This document shows, in pieces, positions 8,305 to 16,052 of a stretch of DNA of 64,000 nucleotides. Position 1 is the stretch's first letter. The number at the start of each line of letters is the position of its first letter. Location of the stretch: the NCBI GenBank assembly GCA_041393395.1, contig JAWKKG010000002.1:372001-436000 (forward strand). Direction: 5' to 3'. This stretch comes from JAGQIB01 sp041393395. GTDB taxonomy: Bacteria > ARS69. The notes below the pieces were generated by a model. It saw nothing but the letters and a program-made list of their open reading frames with translations, did no database searches and was not told the origin of the DNA. The translations under genes were made by a program, and so were the position numbers.

Positions 8305-8703
8305 CGTCGTGTATTCGGTCCCGGGGGTCGGCGGGCCTGGAGTGGCCCTGAGGTGGCGGCGGGCGCGCACAGGCCCGGGAGTGGCCTGAGAGGGCCTCTG
8401 AGGGGCTCTGGGCGAGCTGGGAGCCGTTGAGAGCCGCGGAAGGCCGGACGGCGCACCCGAGAGGCCGAGGCTGCGAGGCGCCGGAGGGCGCTGGAGCCGG
8501 GCACCCCGGAGAGGGAGAGAGGCCGGCCGAGGCCGGAGAAGAGAGAGAAAAGGCCGGACCAGCCTGAATCTCTCGGGCTCTCGGATCTCTCTAAGGGGTG
8601 TTGGTGAACGAATGAGGCACGCCTGGGTCCCCCGGGTGAGCCCAAAGACGGAGCGGGAGAGATCCCGCCCGAGCAGCGGTCCCAGTTCGGGTCCGCTTCC
8701 AAC
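8305..8703. other. Gene-free, purine-biased GC-rich stretch
   Basis: Between the tRNA terminator and the cold-shock leader I see no credible gene. Part of it (about 8390-8560) is rich in repeated GAGAGG, GGCCGGA and GAGGCC words. Long frames that open here on the minus strand have low-complexity Pro/Ser/Arg content and overlap the tRNA, so I treat them as chance. The last ~100 bases before 8704 may belong to the cold-shock transcript, since 'GCGGTCCCAG' also occurs upstream of the second cold-shock gene. Confidence 0.5.
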
Positions 8704-8799
8704 GCGGGATGGCTTCCCGCGAGCACGAGGAGTCGGTCCGGATGATGCAGTCAGTTCGCAGCGCCGTACGACGAATCGAGAACGATTAGGAGTACCGCG
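8704..8799 (+). promoter_or_regulatory. Conserved 5' leader of cold-shock gene 1
   Basis: This leader shares blocks with the one before the second cold-shock gene: a GCGGG/CCCGC hairpin (8704-8720), GAGCACGA, a GGATGATGCAGT segment, CGCCGTAC, CGA repeats and a TAGGAGTAC ribosome site. Long structured 5' leaders of csp mRNAs act as thermosensors in other bacteria; the same role here is inference from the conservation. Confidence 0.55.
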
Positions 8800-9006
8800 A
8801 TGCGAATCACGGGAACCGTGAAGTGGTTCAACGACGACAAGGGATTCGGTTTTCTGACGCGCGACGATGGGGAGAAGGACGTCTTCTGCCACCACAGCGC
8901 GATCCAGATGAAGGGCTTCAAGAGCCTTCAGGAAGGCCAGAAGGTCGAGTTCGACGTGGTGCAGGGCCAGAAGGGCCCGGCCGCGGAGAACGTGACCAAG
9001 ATCTAG
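8800..9006 (+). CDS. Cold-shock protein, CspA family (copy 1)
   Basis: The 68-residue single cold-shock domain protein begins TGTVKWFNDDKGFGFLTRDDG, containing the RNP1 motif (KGFGF), and carries an RNP2-type motif in DVFCHHSAI, where most family members have DVFVHHSAI. It ends with GQKGPAAENVTKI. Proteins of this family bind single-stranded RNA and DNA and act as RNA chaperones. A TAGGAG ribosome site lies 7 nt before the ATG. It is nearly identical to the copy at 9590 and is separated from it by a small Lys-rich protein gene and its own terminator. Confidence 0.97.
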   Translation: MRITGTVKWFNDDKGFGFLTRDDGEKDVFCHHSAIQMKGFKSLQEGQKVEFDVVQGQKGPAAENVTKI

Positions 9007-9028
9007 TCCCGGTGTCGTGAGGATGGAG

Positions 9029-9062
9029 GCCCTGCCGGCTTCTTGGCCGGCGGGGCTTTCTT
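9029..9062 (+). terminator. Rho-independent terminator of cold-shock gene 1
   Basis: The stem GCCCTGCCGGC / GCCGGCGGGGC (one wobble) is followed by TTTCTT. Confidence 0.85.
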
Positions 9063-9141
9063 CCGAGGGTCCGGATTGAGTAGAGTGGGCGCGGGCCGGT
9101 GACCCGGCGGCGCCTCGGGATCAACGCATCGAGGAGGTGTC

Positions 9142-9339
9142 GTGGGCCGGCGAACGAACTACGGATTCGAGAAGCGTCAGAAGGAACTGAAGCGCCAGAA
9201 GAAGAAGGAAGCGAAGCTGGCGGCGAAGCAGGCCAAGAAGGAAGCGGCCGCCGGAGATGAGGTCGCCGGAGACGGCGAGGAAGTGAGCGAGCTCGAGGAC
9301 GGCGCGGAAGTCGAAGGCGCCGAGAGTCGTTCGGAGTAG
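9142..9339 (+). CDS. Small Lys/Glu-rich conserved protein
   Basis: The 65-residue product begins MGRRTNYGFEKRQKELKRQKKKEAK, a form I recognise as a widespread small uncharacterised protein in Gram-negative bacteria. The N-terminal half is strongly basic and helical and the C-terminal half is acidic (EVSELEDGAEVEGAE). It is probably a coiled or disordered nucleic-acid- or ribosome-associated protein, though no role is established to my knowledge. The start is GTG with a strong GAGGAGG ribosome site. It lies between two cold-shock genes, both on the same strand. Confidence 0.75.
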   Translation: MGRRTNYGFEKRQKELKRQKKKEAKLAAKQAKKEAAAGDEVAGDGEEVSELEDGAEVEGAESRSE

Positions 9340-9489
9340 CTAGGCCTGGTTGGTGAAGTACCTGGTGGTCGGGTCACGAGCGCGTGACCGGGCTGCCCTC
9401 AAGAAGAAGTCGCCTTGCTGTAGCAAGGCCAGGAGATTCGGGCCGGTCCCCGGTTCGAATGGCGGTCCCAGGTGGGGATCGTTTAGTAC

Positions 9490-9589
9490 GCGGGGCGTTT
9501 TCCCGCGAGCACGATTAGTCGGGTGTACCGGATGATGCAGTTCGATCGCACCGCCGTACTTCGACGATTCGGAAACTAGGAGTACGGCA
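9490..9589 (+). promoter_or_regulatory. Conserved 5' leader of cold-shock gene 2
   Basis: It contains the same ordered elements as the leader at 8704: a GCGGG/CCCGC hairpin (9490-9506), GAGCACGA, CCGGATGATGCAGT, CGCCGTAC, CGACGATTCG and TAGGAGTAC just before the ATG. Differences between the two copies fall mainly in the hairpin loop and the spacers, which suggests conservation of structure. Confidence 0.55.
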
Positions 9590-9796
9590 ATGCCGATGAC
9601 GGGAACCGTGAAGTGGTTCAACGACGACAAGGGCTTTGGTTTCATCACGCGTGACGACGGCGAGAAGGACGTTTTCTGCCACCACAGCGCGATCCAGGGC
9701 CAGGGCTTCAAGAGTCTCCAGGAGGGCCAGAAGGTCCAGTTCGACGTGGTGCAGGGCCAGAAGGGCCCGGCTGCCGAGAACGTGGTGAAGCTCTAG
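9590..9796 (+). CDS. Cold-shock protein, CspA family (copy 2)
   Basis: This 68-residue cold-shock domain protein is nearly identical to copy 1 at 8800. It differs mainly at the first residues (MPMTG versus MRITG), FITRDD versus FLTRDD, QGQG versus QMKG and at the C-terminus (VVKL). RNP1 (KGFGF) and RNP2-type (DVFCHHSAI) motifs are present, with the same Cys in RNP2. It has its own long leader and terminator, so the two copies are separate transcription units from a local duplication that included the leader. Confidence 0.97.
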   Translation: MPMTGTVKWFNDDKGFGFITRDDGEKDVFCHHSAIQGQGFKSLQEGQKVQFDVVQGQKGPAAENVVKL

Positions 9797-9820
9797 TTTC
9801 GTCGTAGCTGGGTAGTTGGA

Positions 9821-9857
9821 GGCCCCGTCGGTGAGAGCCGGCGGGGCCTTTGTTGTT
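9821..9857 (+). terminator. Rho-independent terminator of cold-shock gene 2
   Basis: The stem GGCCCCGTCGG / CCGGCGGGGCC (one wobble) is followed by TTTGTTGTTT. Confidence 0.85.
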
Positions 9858-9929
9858 TGGGGGCGGTTGGTGGCGGAGGGGGCAGGGAGGTTACACTTGG
9901 GGGAGGCGTGAGTAGCGAGGAGCGTGGCG

Positions 9930-11270
9930 ATGGTTGCACGAGGGGGCTTGGTGATCGGGGCGGTAGTGCTTGCCGCGGCTTGGTCGGCGGGGGCCGCCAC
10001 GCTGCGTGTGCCATCGGAGTACGCGACGATCAACGCGGCCCTCGATGCCAGCCAGAGTGGCGACACGGTGCTGGTGGCTCCAGGGACGTACACAGACTCG
10101 GAGATCCGCTACGAGGAAGGGTTCCCGGTTCGGTCGTGTGCGTATCTGCGGGATGGCGTTGTGCTTCGGTCAATGAGTGGGCCCGAAGACACCATTGTCG
10201 ATATCGCTGGCGCAGGAGGAGCGCTCGTCGCCGTCGTTCGAGCTCGTCAGCTTCCGTCGGAGGAGAGTCAAGTCGATGGCTTCTCGATCACGGGCGCGCC
10301 AGTCGGGTACCGCGGCGCCTATGTCGCGGAGGTGGGAAGGGTGACCTTTCGCAACTGCATCTTCCGAGACATGGACGCGAATCCGAGTTCAGGAGCGGGG
10401 ATCGCCGCGAACGGGAATGTGGACATCATCGACTGCGAGTTCGTGAACTGCCAGGGAGACATTGCCGGGGCGATCTACCACTCGAACGGCCACCTGAACC
10501 TCATTCGGACGACGATCCGGGAGTGCGGCAACAGGGGCGCCTATCTGAGTGGCAACGCCGGTGGCCCGGGCGAGTCGGCTCTCATCGAGGACTGCGTGTT
10601 CTTGAACAACTGGTCGGAAGGATCGGCAGGCGGGCTTGCCGTATCCCGATACGACCAGGGAGCCGTGGTTCGAGGGTGTCGATTCGAAGGAAACGTCGCC
10701 TATGGATACCCGGGTGGCGGCTTGGCCTTCACGAACTTCGGTCCGAAGCTGGTGGAGGACTGCCTGTTCTTGATGAACTCGGTGACCGGTTCGGGCCAGG
10801 GCGCCGCCCTCACCGTTTCGGGCAACGGAGCCTGTGAGATCCGAGGGAACACGTTCTACGGGAACACACAGGAGTACCCCTACCTCGGGGGCGCCTCCGT
10901 GCATGTCTACGCTCCGGGTGCGCTCTTCGACCGCAACGTCGTCGCACTCTCGCAGGGAAACACCGCGATCTTCGTCGAGAGTGGGTCGAGCCTGACTACC
11001 TCCTGCAACGTATTCTGGGACAACTCCGAGGGCATCGGGATTCCCCTGAGCCCCACGGATCGCGAGATCGATCCCCTCTTCTGCGATCCCGAGAACCACG
11101 ACTTCACCGTCCAGGAGAACTCCCCGTGCGTGGAGCCGGGGAGCCTGGGCTGCGGCCAAATCGGAGCCTTTGGGGTCGGCTGCGGCGTGCTCTCCGTCCA
11201 GACCCGCTCGTGGGGCGAGATCAAGGCCGCGTATCGAAGCGATGCGGGCTCGCGGTGCGGCGACCGATGA
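9930..11270 (+). CDS. Secreted right-handed parallel beta-helix protein
   Basis: This protein of about 446 residues starts at ATG 9930, which has a correctly spaced GAGGAG; the in-frame GTG at 9924 is too close to it. After the signal peptide comes LRVPSEYATINAALDAS and DTVLVAPGTYTD, the usual first turns of NosD/pectate-lyase-like beta-helix proteins. About nine rungs follow with repeated motifs such as FRNCIFRD, IEDCVFLNN, VRGCRFEGN and VEDCLFLMN. The C-terminus carries QIGAFGVGCG and ends with SWGEIKAAYR plus a short tail, an ending shared with two other beta-helix genes in this window. The role is probably extracellular binding or polysaccharide handling. Its stop overlaps the start of the next, related gene (ATGA). 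Confidence 0.85.
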   Translation: MVARGGLVIGAVVLAAAWSAGAATLRVPSEYATINAALDASQSGDTVLVAPGTYTDSEIRYEEGFPVRSCAYLRDGVVLRSMSGPEDTIVDIAGAGGALVAVVRARQLPSEESQVDGFSITGAPVGYRGAYVAEVGRVTFRNCIFRDMDANPSSGAGIAANGNVDIIDCEFVNCQGDIAGAIYHSNGHLNLIRTTIRECGNRGAYLSGNAGGPGESALIEDCVFLNNWSEGSAGGLAVSRYDQGAVVRGCRFEGNVAYGYPGGGLAFTNFGPKLVEDCLFLMNSVTGSGQGAALTVSGNGACEIRGNTFYGNTQEYPYLGGASVHVYAPGALFDRNVVALSQGNTAIFVESGSSLTTSCNVFWDNSEGIGIPLSPTDREIDPLFCDPENHDFTVQENSPCVEPGSLGCGQIGAFGVGCGVLSVQTRSWGEIKAAYRSDAGSRCGDR

Positions 11271-12068
11271 GAACTCGCGTCCTCGCGGCCTTTCTCGCCT
11301 TCCAAGCGTCGGCCGGTGCGACGTCCGCCGCGACACTGCGCGTACCGTCCGAGTACGCAACGATCAACGCGGCACTGGATGCAAGCGCGGCCGGGGACAC
11401 GGTACTGGTGGCTCCCGGTACTTACAGCGATGCCGAGACTCGGACCGTGCCGTTTGGGCAAGGCACTCTGACCGACACCGCGATCGCATTCCTGCGCGAC
11501 GGCGTTGTGCTCCGATCAGAAGGCGGGGCTGCCGTGACGATCCTAGACTACGCAGCAGTTCAGAATAACACTGGGGGCGGAATCGCCGTTGTTGGAGCCG
11601 GTTTGGTATCCGGGGATTGCTCGGTCGAGGGCTTCTCCATCATCGGTGACAGTGCATCCCTCGCCTGGGCGATCCGACTGGGTTCACAGTGTCGAGATTT
11701 CATGGTCAGGGAGTGCGACATCGACGGTTTTGATGCGAGGCCATTCTCGGGGGCAGGAGTCTGGCACGATGGCTTGGAAGGCACCCTCAGGGTGGAATCG
11801 TGTGTGTTTCGGAACTGCGTAGGTTCGGGTGGGGGCGCGGTTGAGGTCATCAACCTGGATCTTGAGATCGTGGATACGTACTTCGAGGCGAATCGATCCA
11901 TCGGCGGCGGTGGTGCCATTCGGGCGGATTCGGACACGGGGGACTTCGCGGTCCATCACGTATGGCTGGAACGCTGCACGTTTGTCGGCAACGACGGGGG
12001 TTTCGGCGGGGGCGCTTTCGGTCACGGGGCGCGTGCAGGGTACAACGAGTTCCGGTTCGTGGACTGTG
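11267..12068 (+). pseudogene. Beta-helix protein gene, 5' part, cut by IS3-family element
   Basis: About 267 residues remain. The signal peptide and LRVPSEYATINAALDAS / DTVLVAPGTYSD start closely match the preceding gene, so the two are tandem duplicates. Rungs such as VRECDIDGFD, VESCVFRNC and LERCTFVGN follow, and the frame then runs into the IS terminal repeat at 12069 and reads IS sequence. The missing C-terminal part resembles the fragment beginning at 18395. Direct joining of 12068 to 18395 would be out of frame and appears to repeat a rung, so the two pieces may not come from a single clean insertion. Confidence 0.8.
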
Positions 12069-13292
12069 TGGAAGTCCCCCGGAATCGTGGACACATCCTG
12101 GGCTATGATTTGCACCCAAGGAGGAGTCCATGGCAGGGATCCGGTATTCGCAGGAGTTCAGGGATGAGGCGGTCCGGCAGGTCACGGAGCGCAGCCACTC
12201 GGTTGCTGATGTAGCGGAGCGCCTCGGCGTCACCGCACACACGCTGTACCGATGGGTTCGAGCAGCGCGTCCGCCGAAGACGGGCGGGAGGCGGCAGATC
12301 TCCGCAAAGCGAACGACGAGATCAAACGCCTGGAGAAAGAGCTCCGCCGCACGCGCGAAGAGCAGGACATCCTAAAAAAAGCCGCGGCGTACTTCGCAAA
12401 GGACCCCGACTGAGGTACGCCTTCATTCGCGACCATCGTGGCGAGTTCCGTGTGCGCACGATGTGTCGAGTGCTCAGGGTGGCGAGGAACGGTTTCTATG
12501 CGTGGCTTCGCGAGCCGTTGTCGGCGCGCGCTCGTGACGATCAACGCCTCGTCGCGCGGATCCCGGACGTTTCATGCGGAGAGCGACTCGTCGTACGGCA
12601 GCCCACGGATCTTCAAGGATCTGCGGGAGGCCGGCGAGTCGTGCAGCCTCCAGCCGGGTCGCCCGTCTGATGCGGCGCCACAAGATCGAGGGCACCATCG
12701 GTACAAGAAGCCGCGCTTCGTGGCGGGGCGCCCTTCCACCGTCGCTCCGAACCGACTCGAGCGGAAGTTCGAACAGGACCAGCCAGACCGGGCATGGGTC
12801 ACGGACATCACTCGTCAGAACCCTGGAAGGGTGGCTGTACCTGGCGGTCGTGATCGATCTCTTCTCGCGCCGCGTCGTCGGCTGGTCTACAGCGCCGGAT
12901 CGATCGGCATCTCGTTCTCCAGGTTGCTGATGGCCGTGCGCCGGCGCCGGCCGACGTCCAGGTTCTGATCCCTCCGGACCAGGGCTCGCAGTTCGGCAGC
13001 GACGACTGGCACCACTTCTGCCGAGACCACGGCCTGGTGCCGAGCATGAGTCGCCGCGGCAACTGCTGGGACAACGCGGTCGTGGAGTCGTTCTTCGGCT
13101 CGCTGAAGAAGGAGAGGATCCGAGGAGGGACGTACCGGACCCGGGATGTTGCGCGGGCCGACTTGTCGATTACATCGAAGTGACGTACAATCATGAACGT
13201 CGTCACAGCCATCTCGGCGACGTCAGTCCCGAGGCTTTCGAGGAAGCCTCAAAGCTGGCTCTTGAGGTGTCTACGTGATCGGGGGACTTCCA
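12069..13292 (+). mobile_element. IS3-family insertion sequence, copy 1 (degenerate)
   Basis: The element is bounded by terminal inverted repeats starting TGGAAGTCCCCCG; its right end reads CGGGGGACTTCCA, and it is 1,224 bp long. It contains a two-frame transposase region in plus orientation with several frameshifts relative to copy 2 at 17164-18394. The 3-bp flanks are GTG on the left and GAA on the right, so there is no target duplication. The left flank is a beta-helix gene and the right flank is the 3' end of an unrelated secreted-protein gene, so the two sides do not come from one continuous target. Confidence 0.9.
12130..13278 (+). pseudogene. IS3-family transposase (OrfA/OrfB), frameshifted remnant
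   Basis: OrfA begins MAGIRYSQEFRDEAVRQVTE with a helix-turn-helix (VADVAERLGVTAHTLYRWV), but a single-base loss near 12285 (AGACGGGCG against AGACGGAGCG in copy 2) shifts the frame. The slippery site has seven A residues (12374-12380), and the sequence after it reads KKAAAYFAKDPD then stop, the canonical OrfA end for this group. OrfB shows at least three further indels (one extra C near 12564 and losses near 12813 and 13166) against copy 2. It is therefore inactive. The DDE core is spread over different frames. Confidence 0.88.
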
Positions 13293-14557
13293 GAAGTAGT
13301 GTAGCAAACGATCGTCTCTCCGGATGAGATCGACGAGGGAGGCAAGCTATCAATGACACTCTGTAGATAGGCTCGGCGAGCGTCGATCCGACGGGCGCGC
13401 TCCTCAAGAGAGACCCCGGGTGACGGAGGGGCGGGCGCTACAACCGATCGACTCGAAACGGTCTGGTGCGTCAGTACTCTCCCGGTGGTCTCGCGTTCAA
13501 TGAGACGATAGTATTCTGCCTCCGGAACCCGCGCGGAGTAGCCGCCGCCAACGTTGTAGGGGATGGCTCCGCACAAGGTGTCCCACTCGGCCGAGAGATC
13601 ATCGGTCGAAAGAACGCTCCACGTTCCGACGTTGACCTGTCGCTCTGCGCGCCAAGAGGCCACACCACTCTCGACTTTGAATGCCTGCACGCTCGCTGCG
13701 GTGTTAGGGCCATCCTGCGGCGTATAGTGCGCCCAATTGTTGTACGTGTAAGGCACTTCGGTCCACGGGTGTGTGCAGAGCGGGTATGGCCCCCACTTGC
13801 TTTGAACGACCCCCGGCGTCCCCGTCATGTTCCCCGAATGGTTTCCTGTCACCGGGTCGGGATAGTTGATCTTCGGCGCATTGCTCGCCGTTGCGGTCCA
13901 CGGATCGATGCTAACCTCGTCATAACTACCGTCCGTCCAGTAGACATCTTCTGCATCTTCCTCTCCGCCGTCCCCGATGTTGACGCCAATCCACACAGTC
14001 TGACCGCCCTCGGACTTCTCCCATGCCCAACCGTGACAGTTGTACTGCCTACTCGATGGAGCGTCGTACGAGACGTTCCATCCGAAGACCTGCCATAGGT
14101 CTAGGGCGTCAGCGTCTTGGCTCTCAATTGTGTTCTGGTCAAGCGTAAACTGACCCGAGTAGTCCTCGATGAACGAGTCGAAGATATCGTAGACGCGAAT
14201 CTGATAGTCGGCGCAATCGTAGAGGTCTTGAGGGTACTCCTGAAGGTTCCATGTGTGTGTCACCGAGGTCCCGTTCGGTGTGTGAATGAAGTTGTTGGGG
14301 CTATCCTGGTACATCGGATTGACCGTCCAGACGAAAGATCCGTCGTCGGACGTGCCTGAATTGATCGTGCCGAGATACTGGCCGCCCTTGTAGAGTTCAA
14401 TGGCGACGAATCCGGACGTTCCCAAGCTAAACCAAGTAATCTCTTGGTGCGAGTTGAGCAACCAGCTCGAGGACGAGGTCGGAGAGGTGATATTGATGAG
14501 TTGCGCGTCCGCATCCACTGCAACCAGAATCAGGAAGATCGCGACGGTGGCTCTCAT
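13271..14557 (-). CDS. Secreted Ig-like/CHGWAW-domain protein, C-terminus truncated by IS
   Basis: The 428-residue product has a signal peptide (VAIFLILVAVDADA), then an N-terminal segment (ITSPTSSSSW, EITWFS, VAIELYKGG, GSFVWTV) resembling the Kre9/Knh1-type Ig-like fold of bacterial surface proteins. A central region has YNCHGWAWE with downstream Trp-rich text, reminiscent of uncharacterised secreted domains with a conserved Cys-His pair. About residue 422 the frame crosses into the IS terminal repeat, and the last seven residues (SGSPPIT) are encoded by the IS, so the native C-terminus is lost. Base composition is lower in GC than the chromosome. It follows the next gene upstream by 9 nt, as in an operon. 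Confidence 0.65.
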   Translation of the reverse strand: MRATVAIFLILVAVDADAQLINITSPTSSSSWLLNSHQEITWFSLGTSGFVAIELYKGGQYLGTINSGTSDDGSFVWTVNPMYQDSPNNFIHTPNGTSVTHTWNLQEYPQDLYDCADYQIRVYDIFDSFIEDYSGQFTLDQNTIESQDADALDLWQVFGWNVSYDAPSSRQYNCHGWAWEKSEGGQTVWIGVNIGDGGEEDAEDVYWTDGSYDEVSIDPWTATASNAPKINYPDPVTGNHSGNMTGTPGVVQSKWGPYPLCTHPWTEVPYTYNNWAHYTPQDGPNTAASVQAFKVESGVASWRAERQVNVGTWSVLSTDDLSAEWDTLCGAIPYNVGGGYSARVPEAEYYRLIERETTGRVLTHQTVSSRSVVAPAPPSPGVSLEERARRIDARRAYLQSVIDSLPPSSISSGETIVCYTTSGSPPIT

Positions 14558-14566
14558 TGTCCCTCT

Positions 14567-15358
14567 TCACTCCTCTCGGTCCGACCAGAGTCGTGCGTTG
14601 TCGAGGATGATGCTGAGCGTCTCGTAGTCGAAGCCGGGCTGGGCTCCATTGAAGATAGCCAGATCCACGTAACGGGAGATCGCGTCGCGGTGAGGTCTCA
14701 TTGGTTCAAAGTCGAGGTCGAGGAGCAGGCGTCCGATGAGCACGCTGCAGGCAACCCCGGTCAGCTTGTCTCGAACCCTAGTGTTGTAGCGTGTCCACGC
14801 GAGGCCGAGAAGCTCGACCCTCTCGGCGTGGGTCAATCCGGATCGGATCTCGTCCTGATTCAGCAGAAGTTCGAGCAGGGACAGGTCCTTGCTATACATT
14901 GCGGATGCGCAATCGCTCCAAGTGGAGTCCGGAGTCCCAGGGTCCATCTGGCGGTACAGGTCGAGCACGAATGGACCGGCATCGTCCCTCTTGAACAATT
15001 CGGTGAAGCTCGCGTGCTGGCGTGCGAGGCTCCTTACGCCCAAGTTCCCGCGGGACAGAGACTCGAAGACCCAATTGTGGCGCCGAGGCTGAGCTCGACA
15101 TGCAGTCCACACCACACCTTCCGTGGTCATCCCGTGGAGAACCTGTTGCGGTACCTGGATCGCCGCGTTTCGGTCTTTGGACTCGATCGCATCCCAGGCT
15201 GGCGTCATCGGGACGACGGGGAATGAGTACGCGTCGGTCCTCATCCGGACATCCGCCGGTAGTTGGTAGGGTTCGTACCTCACCGCCGGAGAATCGGCGA
15301 ATGCAAGCATCGGGAGGAGGAGCGCGAAACCGACGGTGAAACAAGATAACCAAGTCAC
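14567..15358 (-). CDS. Secreted protein of unknown function
   Basis: Starting at the GTG at 15358, just after a GGGAG ribosome site, the 263-residue product has a signal peptide (FTVGFALLLPMLAFA). The mature part contains VVPMTPAWDAIESKDR, VWTACRAQPRRHNWV and a predicted helical region (LSLLELLLNQDEIRSGLTHAERVELL written in short: LSLLELL..AERVELL). I do not recognise the family. The longer in-frame extension upstream is Arg/Pro-rich and unsupported. The gene lies in the IS-bounded cargo and is followed after 9 nt by the truncated Ig-like protein gene, so they are probably co-transcribed. Confidence 0.6.
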   Translation of the reverse strand: MTWLSCFTVGFALLLPMLAFADSPAVRYEPYQLPADVRMRTDAYSFPVVPMTPAWDAIESKDRNAAIQVPQQVLHGMTTEGVVWTACRAQPRRHNWVFESLSRGNLGVRSLARQHASFTELFKRDDAGPFVLDLYRQMDPGTPDSTWSDCASAMYSKDLSLLELLLNQDEIRSGLTHAERVELLGLAWTRYNTRVRDKLTGVACSVLIGRLLLDLDFEPMRPHRDAISRYVDLAIFNGAQPGFDYETLSIILDNARLWSDREE

Positions 15359-15573
15359 GGCGATCTCCCTTCGACTGGTCAACCCTCGGGCCCGGGCGCC
15401 CCCGCAACTCGGCGCCTTGGATCCAGCGGTCTTCTGTGATCTCGGCCGCCACGCAACAGAAACTCGACTGTTTCGCGTTCGAGGCGAGGCGACCGATTGG
15501 CGTGGACGACGAGGCGGAGCCGCACTTCGAGGATGCGGCCCCGCGATTGAAGCGCCCGCGTCACCTCTCGATC

Positions 15574-15948
15574 CTATCCATGCCTCTTGGTGCCTTCCCG
15601 AAACGCGGCCTTGACCTTCGCCCAAGCTTGCCTTGCCAGGATTGGGGCATTGGCCGGCTCTACTCGTTCGGCGATCCACGCGATGGTCGCACTGTCCGTA
15701 ACTGTGATCTCATCGCCAACGTCGAGCCCCAAGTAGTTGGCGATCTCCTCAACAAGGGCAACGTCGGTGAGGATGACAGTTTGCGCGGCGTCGGGTGTGG
15801 CCTCAGCGTAGAAGTCGAGGTCCATTCTCGCAGTCTCGTACTGGAGGGTGTCCTCTCTCTGAACCGCGGTAGGGGAAGAGCTGGTGTCGGCGCAGCCAGC
15901 GAGAAGCCCTGCGACTGCAATCGCCGTGATCAAGCGGATGTGAGGCAT
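15574..15948 (-). CDS. Small lipoprotein of unknown function
   Basis: The 124-residue product starts at the ATG at 15948 behind an AAGGAG ribosome site. It has a lipobox (AGLLAGC, Cys at about 19) followed by a Ser/Thr linker. The mature part is acidic (MDLDFYAEATPDAA, DVALVEEIANYLGLDVGDEITV) and ends with a helical basic stretch (AWAKVKAAFREGTKRHG). No domain is recognised. It is probably anchored to the outer or inner membrane. It belongs to the leftward gene set of the IS-bounded cargo. Confidence 0.65.
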   Translation of the reverse strand: MPHIRLITAIAVAGLLAGCADTSSSPTAVQREDTLQYETARMDLDFYAEATPDAAQTVILTDVALVEEIANYLGLDVGDEITVTDSATIAWIAERVEPANAPILARQAWAKVKAAFREGTKRHG

Positions 15949-16052
15949 GCAATGCTCCTTCTTCGAATTGTGGAGGGTCCAAGAGTCTTGCCCTCGGGGC
16001 CCTGCTGATCGACACGCGCTTCCGGGGAGGAGGGAGAGACTCGGCGACCCGC

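Noticed and set aside
8390..8560. Tandem repeat array of GAGAGG/GGCCGGA words
   Set aside because: The words recur irregularly without a fixed unit or period, so I describe it only as a biased stretch.
8161..8895. Minus-strand open frame over the tRNA and csp leader
   Set aside because: It overlaps a perfect tRNA and a cold-shock gene and is low-complexity Pro/Ser/Arg.
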